Source of the DNA: Pseudomonadota bacterium
GTDB taxonomy: Bacteria; Pseudomonadota; Gammaproteobacteria; Burkholderiales; Nitrosomonadaceae
Length of the DNA: 64,000 nt
NCBI GenBank assembly: GCA_018240285.1
Contig: JAFEGA010000004.1
Coordinates: 196,992 to 260,991, forward strand
Direction of reading: 5' to 3'
Shown here: piece after piece, positions 43,636-52,463 of the stretch
Numbering within the stretch: position 1 is the first letter of the stretch
Layout of the letters: every line of letters starts with the position of its first letter
Position numbers and translations under genes: made by a program
Notes under the pieces: generated by a model
Seen by the model: only the letters and a program-made list of their open reading frames with translations
Database searches by the model: none
Told to the model about the DNA's origin: nothing

Positions 43636-44271
43636 TCACAGCGGCGTGTGCGGCCAAGGTTCGCTGGCATCGAGTTCGAGCAGGCGTTCCAGTGCCATTC
43701 CTTTAATGTCGGGTTCCAGTTCGTCAACAGACAATGAATCGCACGCCGGGTAACCGGTGAGTAGGCGTTGCAAACCATGCGTGCGGGAATCGAGCGTGGT
43801 GACGGGCACCGGGCCGCTGCCCGCCTGCTGCAAAGTCCGTATCAGTGCCTTGATGTCGGCTTCGTATTGCTCGCGCGCGAACACCAGCCGCACGAAACCC
43901 TCGCGATCGCCGATCAATGTTTTGTCCAATGCCGGGCGCAGACCGGCAATGTCCAGCTCCCAAACCACGGTGTTGCTATCCGGATGGCTGACAAGTACTG
44001 ACTCTTCAATGTAGACATCCGGCGCATAGCCGCAATCGGCGGTCAGTACTTGGTGCGCGCCGGGATGCTTGATCGACTCGATCAATGCGAACACGTCCCA
44101 AACGATGCCGCGTTGGGCCAAATCATTACCGCCGCCCGCAAACTCGGGAACCGCTTGCAGTACCAAACACGGCGGATCGCAAAAAATGATTTCGCTGTAA
44201 TAAATCTGCCAGCCGATGCGGCTGGGCAGCGTCAGCACGGGGCGGGTTTCATCGTCAGGGAAGCGGATCAT
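43636..44271 (-). CDS. hypothetical protein coupled to the MmeI-like enzyme
   Basis: I do not recognise this 211-residue protein. It starts MIRFPDDETRPVLTLPSRIGWQIYYSEIIF at 44271, inside the last codons of the restriction-modification gene (17-base overlap), so the two are co-expressed. A longer open frame reaching 44514 is antisense-frame read-through of that gene and is not used. The protein is soluble, acidic and contains VVWELDIAGLRPALD and FVRLVFAREQYEADIKALIRTL. Tight coupling suggests a role linked to the restriction-modification enzyme, such as control or a partner subunit; this is inference. Confidence 0.7.
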   Translation of the reverse strand: MIRFPDDETRPVLTLPSRIGWQIYYSEIIFCDPPCLVLQAVPEFAGGGNDLAQRGIVWDVFALIESIKHPGAHQVLTADCGYAPDVYIEESVLVSHPDSNTVVWELDIAGLRPALDKTLIGDREGFVRLVFAREQYEADIKALIRTLQQAGSGPVPVTTLDSRTHGLQRLLTGYPACDSLSVDELEPDIKGMALERLLELDASEPWPHTPL

Positions 44272-47041
44272 GGCCGGGTTGCTTCGTTGTTTTCTTGCCG
44301 GGTTTCCGGGTTGCGGCGGGCAGCAGGCTGGTGATCGTTTGGTAACGTTCGAACAGAAACGCCACGCGCTCGGCTTCGGAGGCGAAGGATTTTTTGCCGT
44401 AAGCGGCATCGACGGCGCGGTCGAGTGTCTGATGCGCGCGCACCAGTTCCGGCGGCATCGCCAGCGGATCGTACAAGTCGGCCAGCGTGGAATTTGGAAA
44501 TTGCGCGCGGGCATCGAGCACGGTTTGGGCGGCGGTTTCTATGGTTTTGCGTTGGGTATCGTTGGGTTCCGGCCACGGGAAGTTGTTGTAGACGATCCCG
44601 ACGGAATAGCGATAATCACTTTTCAAACGCCCGCATACCGTGCGCATCCAGGCGTTGTGCATCGTGGAAGTGAGGATGCCGAAGTGGTAGATCGTGGCGT
44701 TGGGAACCGAATAAACGAGATTACTGACGATGATTTCTGGTTGCAAATAACCAATCGGAACATAAAGCCTGTTTTCAGAAGATACACTCGGAACGAGAAG
44801 ATAAGGTTCTACAGGTTGGCGGATTTTCTGAAATAACGTCGGGGTTGCGGCATCTTTTTGGGTCTGAGCATCTTTGCTTGCGGAGCGCATAGACTTAACG
44901 GCTTCGACACGTTGCATTACGTGCGGCATGGTGCGCAGTTCACTGGGCGATACGCCAACCAGCCATAAGCACCAGCGTGGAATATTGTTGATAAATTCAT
45001 CGGCTCCAAGAAACGGGCGAATGAATTTCTCGGCCTGGGGTTCAACTTCTAATAGCTTGTGCTTTTCTTCATCGCTTAATAGCAAATTGCCACCATCGGC
45101 AGGTTTGCTGCCATTAATCATCTTGGGCACATCGCAAATTGGATGGGTACGGTTTTCCAGCACCGCATTGGCGGCATCGACCAAATAGGGGTTAATGTTT
45201 TTGGCAGCTACGGCATGTGGTTCACCCTGAATGTCGGCATACTCAAAAATGGTTTTCTGCGTTGTTTCTTGCAAACCGAAACCGATGATGACGCAATGCA
45301 CCGCCGCCTTGCCGCTGGCTTCGCTGCTCCATTGAAAGGTGCGGTGGGCGAAATGCAGATGCACACCGTGGCGCAGTAAATCCGGCCACAATACGCCAAC
45401 CTGTTCGCCCTGCGTGATCGAGTTGGTCGACACGAACGCGACCAGGATCGCCGGATGGGCGGCGATAAAGTCAGTGGCTTTGCGGTACCAGCAAGCCACA
45501 TAATCGAGCAATCCGGCATTCTTGGTGTCGTGGAAAATCGCGGCGACATCGGCGCGTTGCGCGTCGTTTAAGTAAGTTTTCCCAATGAACGGTGGATTGC
45601 CCATCACAACATCGCATTCATTTGCCGCGATGACGCTGTTCCAATCGAGCCGCAGCGCGTTGCCGTGCACGATATGCGCGGATTTTTTCAACGGAAGGCG
45701 GATGAAGTTTTTGCCGAATTCTTCCGACACCTGCGCGTTCATTTGGTGGTCGGTCAGCCACAATGCGACTTGTGCAATTTGTGCTGGAAATTCCTCGATT
45801 TCGATGCCATGAAATTGATCAACATTGACCTGAACAATATTGGATATATCCAGTACTAATTGTCCGCTATCGTAGAGCATGCGCAGCACTTCCAGTTCCA
45901 GCTTGCGCAGTTCGCGGTACGCGATCACCAGGAAATTGCCGCAGCCGCATGCCGGGTCAAGAAATTTCAGCCCGGCGAGCTTGGCGTGGAAGGCTTGCAG
46001 GTTTTGCGTGCGGCTTTTAACGGTGTGGCGGATTTTGTCGAACTCAGCACGCAATTCGTCGAGGAACAGCGGGCCGATGAGTTTCAGGATGTTTTCCTCG
46101 GTGGTGTAGTGCGCGCCGAGGTTGCGCCGCGCGTTCGGCGTTTCGTCCATGATGTTCTGGAACAGCGAGCCGAAAATCGCCGGGGAAATGCCGCTCCAGT
46201 CGATGGCGCAGCAGTACAGCAGCGCGGCGCGCATGTCGCGGTCGAAACTGGCGAATGGCAGGCGTTCCTCGAAAAGTTTGCCATTGATGTACGGAAACCG
46301 GCTCAGCGTGTCGTCGAGGTTTTTCAGCCGCGCGGTTTCCGGTGTGTTGAGCACGTCGAACAGTTGCGCCAGTTGCGGCGCGAGATCGCTACCGTCCTCG
46401 CGCGTTTGCTGCTCGATGAATTCAGTGAACTGGGTGCGCTCAAAAATGCCGGTGTCCTCGGCGAACAGGCAAAACAGCAGGCGCACCAGATAGACTTCGA
46501 GCGCGTGGCCGGTGTAGCCGATCTGCTTTAGGCGGTCGTGCAAGCGCGCCATGCGCTGCACCGCTTTGGCGTTGACCGGGCTTTGCGGCGAGATTTTCTG
46601 CGGCTGATAACCGGCGATGAACCAGAACAGTTTGACGTTTTTGTACAGTTCTTTCAGCAGGAATTCGGTCTGCGTGCCTTCGATCATGTCGTACAGGCGG
46701 AAGCGCGCAAAGTCGCTGACCAGCACGAAACGCGGCAGCTCATGTTCCTTCAGTCCGGGGAAATAATCGATGGCTTGCTGGTAAGCGCGATCCAGATCTT
46801 TACCGCGCGATTTGTGCTCGATCAGCAGGTTCCCTTTCCACAGCCAGTCGATATAGCCGTCGCGGTCGCCGAGTTTTTTGACTTTCTGCTCGAAACTGCC
46901 GATGCGCCGCTGGTTGATGCCGAACACGTTGAAAAAGTCGATCCAGAACGGCTTGGCATCGGCGTCTTCCGATTCCGCTTTGGCCCAGTCGCGCGAAAAC
47001 GCCAGCGCGCGGTCTTTGATTTCGTTCCAGGCTAGGGCCAT
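44255..47041 (-). CDS. MmeI-like single-chain restriction-modification enzyme (type IIL)
   Basis: The 928-residue protein combines an N-terminal nuclease region with a DNA methyltransferase. A PD-(D/E)xK-like site is seen in YIDWLWKGNLLIEHKSRGKDLDRA (about residues 57-80). The SAM-binding motif I is FLDPACGCGNFLVIAYRELRKLE (near residue 360), and motif IV is NPPF in CDVVMGNPPFIGKTY (near residue 480), the form used by N6-adenine methyltransferases. The C-terminal 300 residues would be the target-recognition domain. Type IIL enzymes cut a fixed distance from an asymmetric site and protect it by methylating one strand. The target sequence cannot be read from the protein. Confidence 0.87.
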   Translation of the reverse strand: MALAWNEIKDRALAFSRDWAKAESEDADAKPFWIDFFNVFGINQRRIGSFEQKVKKLGDRDGYIDWLWKGNLLIEHKSRGKDLDRAYQQAIDYFPGLKEHELPRFVLVSDFARFRLYDMIEGTQTEFLLKELYKNVKLFWFIAGYQPQKISPQSPVNAKAVQRMARLHDRLKQIGYTGHALEVYLVRLLFCLFAEDTGIFERTQFTEFIEQQTREDGSDLAPQLAQLFDVLNTPETARLKNLDDTLSRFPYINGKLFEERLPFASFDRDMRAALLYCCAIDWSGISPAIFGSLFQNIMDETPNARRNLGAHYTTEENILKLIGPLFLDELRAEFDKIRHTVKSRTQNLQAFHAKLAGLKFLDPACGCGNFLVIAYRELRKLELEVLRMLYDSGQLVLDISNIVQVNVDQFHGIEIEEFPAQIAQVALWLTDHQMNAQVSEEFGKNFIRLPLKKSAHIVHGNALRLDWNSVIAANECDVVMGNPPFIGKTYLNDAQRADVAAIFHDTKNAGLLDYVACWYRKATDFIAAHPAILVAFVSTNSITQGEQVGVLWPDLLRHGVHLHFAHRTFQWSSEASGKAAVHCVIIGFGLQETTQKTIFEYADIQGEPHAVAAKNINPYLVDAANAVLENRTHPICDVPKMINGSKPADGGNLLLSDEEKHKLLEVEPQAEKFIRPFLGADEFINNIPRWCLWLVGVSPSELRTMPHVMQRVEAVKSMRSASKDAQTQKDAATPTLFQKIRQPVEPYLLVPSVSSENRLYVPIGYLQPEIIVSNLVYSVPNATIYHFGILTSTMHNAWMRTVCGRLKSDYRYSVGIVYNNFPWPEPNDTQRKTIETAAQTVLDARAQFPNSTLADLYDPLAMPPELVRAHQTLDRAVDAAYGKKSFASEAERVAFLFERYQTITSLLPAATRKPGKKTTKQPGHDPLP

Positions 47042-47062
47042 GCAGTCTCCGGTTTATTCTTA

Positions 47063-47202
47063 GGAAGCTCTGAAAAACTACTGCGCTCGATCATGCTGTG
47101 TTGAAATCAGACTCAAAATGCTCATTGACAGCTTGTAAACTGCGCTTTTTCATCTGATTTCGTCTTGCCTGACCGTCGCTCGCTACCTTTTTCAGAGCTT
47201 CC
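47063..47202. mobile_element. MITE-like 140-bp element with 15-bp inverted ends
   Basis: Bases 47063-47077 (GGAAGCTCTGAAAAA) are the exact reverse complement of 47188-47202. Both sides are flanked by TTA (47060-47062 and 47203-47205), a target-site duplication of the kind made by some IS5-group transposases. A nested 9-bp inverted pair lies inside (47103-47111 and 47153-47161). There is no transposase gene, so it would be a non-autonomous element. Confidence 0.65.
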
Positions 47203-47296
47203 TTATTTATTTTGGCCCGCCCGATTCTACGTGATCGCGCCGGGAAACGCCAAGGATCGCCTGTGGTATGATTTTCCGTCATCAGAGGAGAAAAAT

Positions 47297-48262
47297 ATGC
47301 GTGCTGTATTTTTGGATTTTGGTTCGGTCACTCGCGGCGATATGGATTGCGCCGCGCTGGAGCAGGCGATTGCGCCGTGGCAGTTTTATCACGATTCTTC
47401 CGAGGCGGAAGTGGCGGAGCGCATCCGCGGTGCCGAGGTGATCGTCAGCAACAAGGTGTTTGTCGGCCGTGACGCGATTGCAGCGGCTAAGCAACTCAAG
47501 CTGATTTGCGTGGCGGCGACCGGGTACAACAATGTCGACCTGGCCGCCGCAGCTGAACACAATGTTCCGGTGTGCAACGTGCGCGGCTACGCCACACCGT
47601 CGGTGGTCGAGCATGTGTTCATGCTGATGCTGAATCTGGCGCGGCAGTTTTCCGGTTATCAGGCGCTGGTGAAGCGCGGCGGCTGGCAAGAGAGCCAGTT
47701 TTTCTGTCCGCTCGATTTTTCGGTCATCGAATTATCCGGTAAAACGCTCGGTATCCTCGGTCACGGCGAACTCGGGCATGCCGTGGCGCACGTCGCGCGG
47801 GCATTCGGCATGCAGGTGCTGATTGCGGAGCACAAAAACCAACCGCTGCGTACCGGTAGAACCGCTTTCGACGACGTGTTGCGGCAGGCGGATTTCGTCA
47901 CGCTGCATTGCCCGTTGTCAGCGGAAACGCAGCATTTGATGAGTCAACGTGAATTTGAATTGATGAAGCCGACGGCGTATCTGATCAACACTGCGCGCGG
48001 CGGGCTGGTGAACGAAGCCGATTTGTTACAGAGTTTATCCAGTGGACAGATCGCCGGCGCGGCCATCGACGTGATCCAGGGCGAACCGCCCGGTCCGGAT
48101 AATCCGATCCTGCGCGAATTGCCGCCGAACTTGATCGTCACGCCGCACATCGCCTGGGCCAGCCGCGAATCCAGACAGCGTTTGCTGGATCAACTGGCGG
48201 GCAATATCGATAATTTTTTTCAACATCAGCCCTTTAATCAGATTACCGATGCGTTGAGCTGA
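47297..48262 (+). CDS. D-2-hydroxyacid dehydrogenase (hydroxypyruvate reductase-like)
   Basis: The 321-residue NAD(P)-dependent enzyme has the GxGxxG loop (LGILGHGELGHAVA), and the catalytic Arg (NTARGGLVNEADL), Glu (VIQGEPP) and His (VTPHIAW) of the D-2-hydroxyacid dehydrogenase family. The overall sequence is closest in style to glycerate dehydrogenase/hydroxypyruvate reductase (HprA). GAGGAG upstream supports the ATG at 47297; a longer frame to 47165 runs into the MITE-like element. Substrate assignment is a guess from family resemblance. Confidence 0.85.
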   Translation: MRAVFLDFGSVTRGDMDCAALEQAIAPWQFYHDSSEAEVAERIRGAEVIVSNKVFVGRDAIAAAKQLKLICVAATGYNNVDLAAAAEHNVPVCNVRGYATPSVVEHVFMLMLNLARQFSGYQALVKRGGWQESQFFCPLDFSVIELSGKTLGILGHGELGHAVAHVARAFGMQVLIAEHKNQPLRTGRTAFDDVLRQADFVTLHCPLSAETQHLMSQREFELMKPTAYLINTARGGLVNEADLLQSLSSGQIAGAAIDVIQGEPPGPDNPILRELPPNLIVTPHIAWASRESRQRLLDQLAGNIDNFFQHQPFNQITDALS

Positions 48263-48295
48263 TAGGGGATTGGTTCAAAATACTGGAGTCATCTT

Positions 48296-48628
48296 ATGCA
48301 GCCATGGATTTTTCTTGCCGTCGCCATCGTCAGCGAAGTGATTGCGACATCGTTTCTGAAAGCGGCCGAGGGGTTTACCCGTTTGTGGCCGTCGCTGATC
48401 GTCGTTATCGGTTATTTACTGGCTTTTTATTTGCTGTCGCTGACGCTGAAAACCATCCCGGTCGGTGTGGCGTATGCGATCTGGTCGGGTGTGGGGATCG
48501 TGTTGATTGCGCTGAGCGGCTGGCTGTTCCTCGGGCAGTCCCTGGATATGCCAGCCGTGATCGGTTTGTCTTTGATTATCGCGGGTGTTGCCGTGATCAA
48601 TGTGTTTTCCCGCACGGTTACACATTGA
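48296..48628 (+). CDS. SMR-family multidrug/cation exporter (EmrE-like)
   Basis: The 110-residue protein has four membrane helices and the SMR marks: the essential membrane glutamate in IVSEVIATSFLKAAEGF (near residue 14) and GVAYAIWSGVGIV (near residue 58). SMR proteins work as antiparallel dimers exchanging protons for cationic drugs or related compounds. The sequence is of the EmrE-like type and not the guanidinium-exporter type. It follows the hydroxyacid dehydrogenase by 33 bases and is convergent with the PLP-decarboxylase gene (7-base gap). Confidence 0.88.
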   Translation: MQPWIFLAVAIVSEVIATSFLKAAEGFTRLWPSLIVVIGYLLAFYLLSLTLKTIPVGVAYAIWSGVGIVLIALSGWLFLGQSLDMPAVIGLSLIIAGVAVINVFSRTVTH

Positions 48629-48635
48629 TACATCG

Positions 48636-49955
48636 TCACACCTTACCCAGATCGGTTAGAAATTGATCCAGGATTTCTTTCTTGGCGTGCGGCATTACGA
48701 CGACATGCGCGTAAGGCGTGAGCTGGCCGCCACTATCCAGCCGCATGGTCGCTAGTGAGTAGCGGTTCACTACGGCTTCGCTGGGTTTCCTGAAATAAAC
48801 GATGTTCGAGCGGCCGTTCGCCCTGATCGCTTGCAAGTGTGGATAGTGATTGGTCATTTCTTTCAGCAGATACGCGGCGTTGTCCAGGATCGCTTTTGCG
48901 TCTGCGGTTTGCTGCGCAAAGGCGGATTCCGTGCTGAAGAAATAAAACTCGGCCGGTTTGACGGCATCGCGCGAGCAGGTGATCGTGCCGGGCACTTGAT
49001 GGACGTATTCCGGGTCGTGAATTTTGCTGAAGGGCGCCAGGAACGCTTCAAAGTTCGTCCGTGGGGTGATGAATAATCCGGCGGGCGAAGGAAAGCCGAA
49101 GAATTTATGGCACGAGACGGCGATCGAGTCGTAGCGTTGGCGTTTTTTTCCGGTTACCGGATCGGCTGCTTCGTGTAACAGTTCGGCAGCAAAGTTCGTG
49201 TGCGGCAAATAACCGCCAAACAACGCGGCGTCGAGGTGCAAATATGATTCCCGCCCTTTGAGTTTGGCCTGAATCTCGTCGACCGAATCGATCGCGCCTT
49301 TGAACGTGGTGCCGATGGTCGCAACGACCAGCGCGGGGTGATTGGGATTGGCATTCAGTTGCCGCTCCAGGTCATCGGCATCCATGCCGCCGTCGGGCTT
49401 CGTGCCGACCACCACCCAGTCGAGATGCAATAAATCGCGCAGAATCTGGATCGAGTAATGCGCTTCTTGCGTGAAATAGATTTTCGGCATGACGCCGGTG
49501 CGGCTGTGCAGGATCGTGCGCCCCATGTAGAGTCCGTGCATATTGCTGTCGGTGCCGCTGTTGCTGAGAAACCCCCAGATATTGCCGGGCGAAAATCCAT
49601 AAATCGCGCCGAAGCGGTCAATCAACTCGCGTTCGAACGGATGGCAGTTGAATGGGATATGACTTTGATCGTACGGATTGCCGACATTATTGAACGCAAA
49701 CCGGTTAAAACCGGCGCGCGCAAGCTCATTGCGCCAGTCGAGGAATGTATCCGGCAGGGTCGTCATATTGATCGGATAACCGAGCAATTTGTCTTTTTGC
49801 CGTGCAAGATTCTGTAGCGCATTTAAATCAGCAGGCGCTTTGGGTTGTGATTGACGATGCGCCAGCGGTTGCGCCGCTAGCGCGTGGGGTGAGCATACAG
49901 CCACTAGGGCCGTTGCGCCAGTCATGCTCAGAAATTGGCGCCGGTTCATTAACAT
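48636..49955 (-). CDS. PLP-dependent (histidine-type) decarboxylase with a twin-arginine leader
   Basis: The roughly 439-residue protein is a fold-type I pyridoxal-phosphate decarboxylase close to bacterial histidine decarboxylases. The PLP lysine is in SVSCHKFFGFPSPAGL-type context (AVSCHKFFG, near residue 280), with HLDAALFGGYLP near residue 240 and ALVVATIGTTFKGAID near residue 210. It begins MNRRQFLSMTGATALVAVCSPHALA, a typical Tat signal, although the enzyme class is normally cytoplasmic. The start at 49955 has AGGAGG eight bases upstream. The substrate (histidine or another amino acid) is not certain. Confidence 0.8.
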   Translation of the reverse strand: MLMNRRQFLSMTGATALVAVCSPHALAAQPLAHRQSQPKAPADLNALQNLARQKDKLLGYPINMTTLPDTFLDWRNELARAGFNRFAFNNVGNPYDQSHIPFNCHPFERELIDRFGAIYGFSPGNIWGFLSNSGTDSNMHGLYMGRTILHSRTGVMPKIYFTQEAHYSIQILRDLLHLDWVVVGTKPDGGMDADDLERQLNANPNHPALVVATIGTTFKGAIDSVDEIQAKLKGRESYLHLDAALFGGYLPHTNFAAELLHEAADPVTGKKRQRYDSIAVSCHKFFGFPSPAGLFITPRTNFEAFLAPFSKIHDPEYVHQVPGTITCSRDAVKPAEFYFFSTESAFAQQTADAKAILDNAAYLLKEMTNHYPHLQAIRANGRSNIVYFRKPSEAVVNRYSLATMRLDSGGQLTPYAHVVVMPHAKKEILDQFLTDLGKV

Positions 49956-50100
49956 GATCATAGCCTCCTGAACGATACACTCCTTAGATGCTTGGCCGCG
50001 TGCAAGGTTTCTTCATGATCTTGCGCCCGGGTTGCCTTGAATTGGTGGTGGAACATCGCTATCTTAGTGCTTTTTTCTGTTGCCGGTAACGGTTGTAAGT

Positions 50101-50649
50101 ATGAATAAAGCATTTACCAAGGAAAACGAAGACGACGACGAACCCGACGATACGCCGAAATTACCGCAGGGCGTAAAAAACTATATTACGCCAGCGGGAT
50201 ATCAGCGCTTGAAAGACGAGTTCGATCAATTGTGGAAGGTGGAACGCCCCGAGCTGGTTAAAACCATTACCTGGGCGGCATCCAACGGCGATCGCTCGGA
50301 AAACGGCGATTACATCTACGGCAAGCGGCGCTTGCGCGAAATCGACCGGCGTTTGCGTTTCTTATCGAAACGCCTGGATAACGCCGAAGTGGTCGATCCC
50401 GCGCAGCGCGGCGAATGCGACCAGGTGTTTTTCGGCGCCACGGTAACGGTGTGCAATGCGCAAGGTGAGGAACACACCTATAGCATCGTCGGCATGGACG
50501 AAGCCGACCCCGGACGCGGGCGCATCAGCTGGATTTCACCGCTGGCCAAAGCGCTGCTCAAAGCACGTGAGGGCGACGTGGTGAAGCTGCACACGCCGGG
50601 TGGTTTGGAAGAGCTGGAAGTGGTGGAGATCCGCTATGAGGCGTTGTGA
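50101..50649 (+). CDS. greB: transcription elongation factor GreB
   Basis: GreB helps backtracked RNA polymerase resume by stimulating transcript cleavage. The 182-residue protein has the coiled-coil N-domain (YITPAGYQRLKDEFDQLWKVERPELV...GDRSENGDYIYGKRRLREIDRRLRFLSKRL) with the paired acidic residues at its tip (the D-x-S-E-N segment), and the FKBP-like C-domain (ITVCN..., GRISWISPLAKALLKAREGD). The start at 50101 gives an extra acidic leader (ENEDDDEPDDTP) not found in E. coli GreB. The gene stands alone and is convergent with the YchJ-type gene. Confidence 0.93.
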   Translation: MNKAFTKENEDDDEPDDTPKLPQGVKNYITPAGYQRLKDEFDQLWKVERPELVKTITWAASNGDRSENGDYIYGKRRLREIDRRLRFLSKRLDNAEVVDPAQRGECDQVFFGATVTVCNAQGEEHTYSIVGMDEADPGRGRISWISPLAKALLKAREGDVVKLHTPGGLEELEVVEIRYEAL

Positions 50650-50661
50650 TGCTGATTTTTT

Positions 50662-51072
50662 TCAACTGGGTAGAATGTCGCCGTCGACATAAAACCACTG
50701 CCCATCTTCCCGCGCAAACCGGCTGATTTCGTGCAAGCGGTAAGCGCGGCCGTTGATTTTGTAACGCGCGGCGAATTCCACAATTGCCTGATCAGTAGCG
50801 GTTTGCTCATGGCGTTTTACGGTCAGTCCGATCCATTGTTGCGCCGGTTGTCCGGTTAATTCTAGCGCGGCCGGGCGTGTATCGGGATGCCAGGTGGCCA
50901 ACAGATAATTTGCACTTTTCAGCGTATACGCGGTGTAGCGCGAGCGCATCAGGTTTTCTGCGGTAGTAGCGGTTTCGCCCTGATCCAGATAGCGGCCGCA
51001 GCAGTCTTCGTAATGCTGGGCACTGCCGCATGGGCAAGGCGATGATTTCAAATGAGCAGTTGGGGTATTCAT
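50662..51072 (-). CDS. YchJ-family protein with SEC-C zinc motif
   Basis: The 136-residue protein starts MNTPTAHLKSSPCPCGS and has the zinc-binding C-P-C-G-x(8)-C-C motif (CPCGSAQHYEDCCGRYL) of the SEC-C type, followed by the YchJ/UPF0225 NTF2-like domain (AENLMRSRYTAYTLKSANYLLATWHP...IVEFAARYK). Function is unknown. The start at 51072 gives the family's usual length; the longer frame to 51507 is only antisense read-through of dinB. It is divergent from dinB with 42 bases between starts. Confidence 0.85.
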   Translation of the reverse strand: MNTPTAHLKSSPCPCGSAQHYEDCCGRYLDQGETATTAENLMRSRYTAYTLKSANYLLATWHPDTRPAALELTGQPAQQWIGLTVKRHEQTATDQAIVEFAARYKINGRAYRLHEISRFAREDGQWFYVDGDILPS

Positions 51073-51114
51073 ATACAATGCGGTTTGTTCGCCGTGTAAT
51101 TTATCATAGTCTGC

Positions 51115-52305
51115 ATGAATACCGCGTTGACCCCAACAATGAATCCAGCAAATATGCCGCCGCGACGGATCGCGCATCTGGATATGGATGCGTTTTATGC
51201 TTCGGTCGAGCTGCTGCGTTATCCCGAATTGCGTGGTTTGCCGGTGGTGATCGGCGGGCGGGATGAGCATCAGCCGGTGATGCAGGCGGACGGTAAGCGG
51301 CATTTTTACCGTTTGCGCGATTACGCCGGGCGCGGGGTCATTACCACCGCGACGTATGAAGCGCGCGCACTCGGTGTGCATTCTGCCATGGGGGTGATGA
51401 AAGCCGCGCAACTGGCGCCGGATGCGATTCTGTTGCCGGTGGATTTCGCTATTTACCGGCATTATTCGCGGCTGTTCAAAGCTGCTGTCGCCGGTATTGC
51501 TTCGCACATTGAAGATTCCGGCATCGATGAAATCTACATCGATTTGACTGAGTTGCCGGACGAGACACTGCCGCTGGCGCGGCGCATCAAGCAGGCGGTA
51601 AAGGATGCTACCGGGCTTTCTTGTTCGATCGGCATTACGCCGAACAAGTTGCTGGCGAAAATCTGCTCCGATCTGGAGAAACCGGACGGATTGACCATCC
51701 TGGGTATGGCCGATATTCCGCAGCGCATTTGGCCGCTTCCAGTGCGGAAAATCAACGGTATCGGTCCCAAGGCTGCCAACAAGCTGGCCTCATTGGGTAT
51801 CACCACGATTGCCGAACTGGCGCAGGCTGAGCTGAGTTTTCTGCAGATGCATTTCGGGCGCAGTTACTCGGTTTGGCTGTATGAAGTATCGCGCGGTATC
51901 GACACACGGCCGGTTATTATCAACGCGGAACCCAAATCAATCAGCCGCGAAACCACGTTTGAACGCGATCTGCATCCGCGCCGTGATCGCCCGGATTTGT
52001 CCGAGGCGTTTACTGCGCTGTGCGTGCAAGTAGCTGATGATTTGAAGCGCAAGGGCTATGCCGGGCGCACCATCGGCATCAAATTGCGCTTCGAGGATTT
52101 CCGCACCGTCACGCGTGATTTTTCACTGTCCGCGCATACGGCCGATGCGGTTGTGATTCGCCGCGCCGCGGGGGAGTGCTTACGCCGGGTGCCATTGCAA
52201 AAGAAGATCCGCTTGCTGGGCGTGAGGGTCAGCGCGCTTTGTGCCGCGGCTGCGGTACCGGCAGCCGAGGCTTCCCGGCAACAGGAATTACCGCTGGTGC
52301 TGTAA
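51115..52305 (+). CDS. dinB: DNA polymerase IV (Y-family)
   Basis: DinB is an error-prone polymerase used for bypass of damaged DNA. The 396-residue protein shows the catalytic motifs HLDMDAFYASVE (near residue 21), the DSGIDEIYIDLT acidic pair (near residue 140), and the helix-hairpin-helix NGIGPKAANKLASLGITTIAEL. The little-finger domain follows (SRETTFERDLHPR onward). The C-terminus lacks an obvious beta-clamp pentapeptide, though the final QQELPLVL is a plausible clamp-binding motif. No LexA box was found in the 42-base upstream gap. Confidence 0.93.
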   Translation: MNTALTPTMNPANMPPRRIAHLDMDAFYASVELLRYPELRGLPVVIGGRDEHQPVMQADGKRHFYRLRDYAGRGVITTATYEARALGVHSAMGVMKAAQLAPDAILLPVDFAIYRHYSRLFKAAVAGIASHIEDSGIDEIYIDLTELPDETLPLARRIKQAVKDATGLSCSIGITPNKLLAKICSDLEKPDGLTILGMADIPQRIWPLPVRKINGIGPKAANKLASLGITTIAELAQAELSFLQMHFGRSYSVWLYEVSRGIDTRPVIINAEPKSISRETTFERDLHPRRDRPDLSEAFTALCVQVADDLKRKGYAGRTIGIKLRFEDFRTVTRDFSLSAHTADAVVIRRAAGECLRRVPLQKKIRLLGVRVSALCAAAAVPAAEASRQQELPLVL

Positions 52306-52463
52306 TGCCATTGTCATACCGGTTTACTTTCATATGCGATAAATATCTAGTAACCGGCTTTATTTTTCATTTTGATTTTTAATGACTCTTATACACTGCC
52401 AGGGTAGTGCTCGCTGGTATCATTCATTGCACCATCACGAAAATTTTAATAAGGAATTGATCA

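Noticed and set aside
44272..44514. N-terminal extension of the gene at 43636-44271
   Set aside because: The extra 81 codons overlap the restriction-modification gene in another frame and read as Arg/Pro/Cys-rich shadow; the internal ATG at 44271 gives a normal protein.
45860..46531. A 223-codon plus-strand frame inside the restriction-modification gene
   Set aside because: Antisense shadow of a clear methyltransferase coding region with recognised motifs on the other strand.
51073..51507. N-terminal extension of the YchJ-type protein
   Set aside because: The added 145 codons are antisense to dinB; the family length and SEC-C motif position fit the start at 51072.
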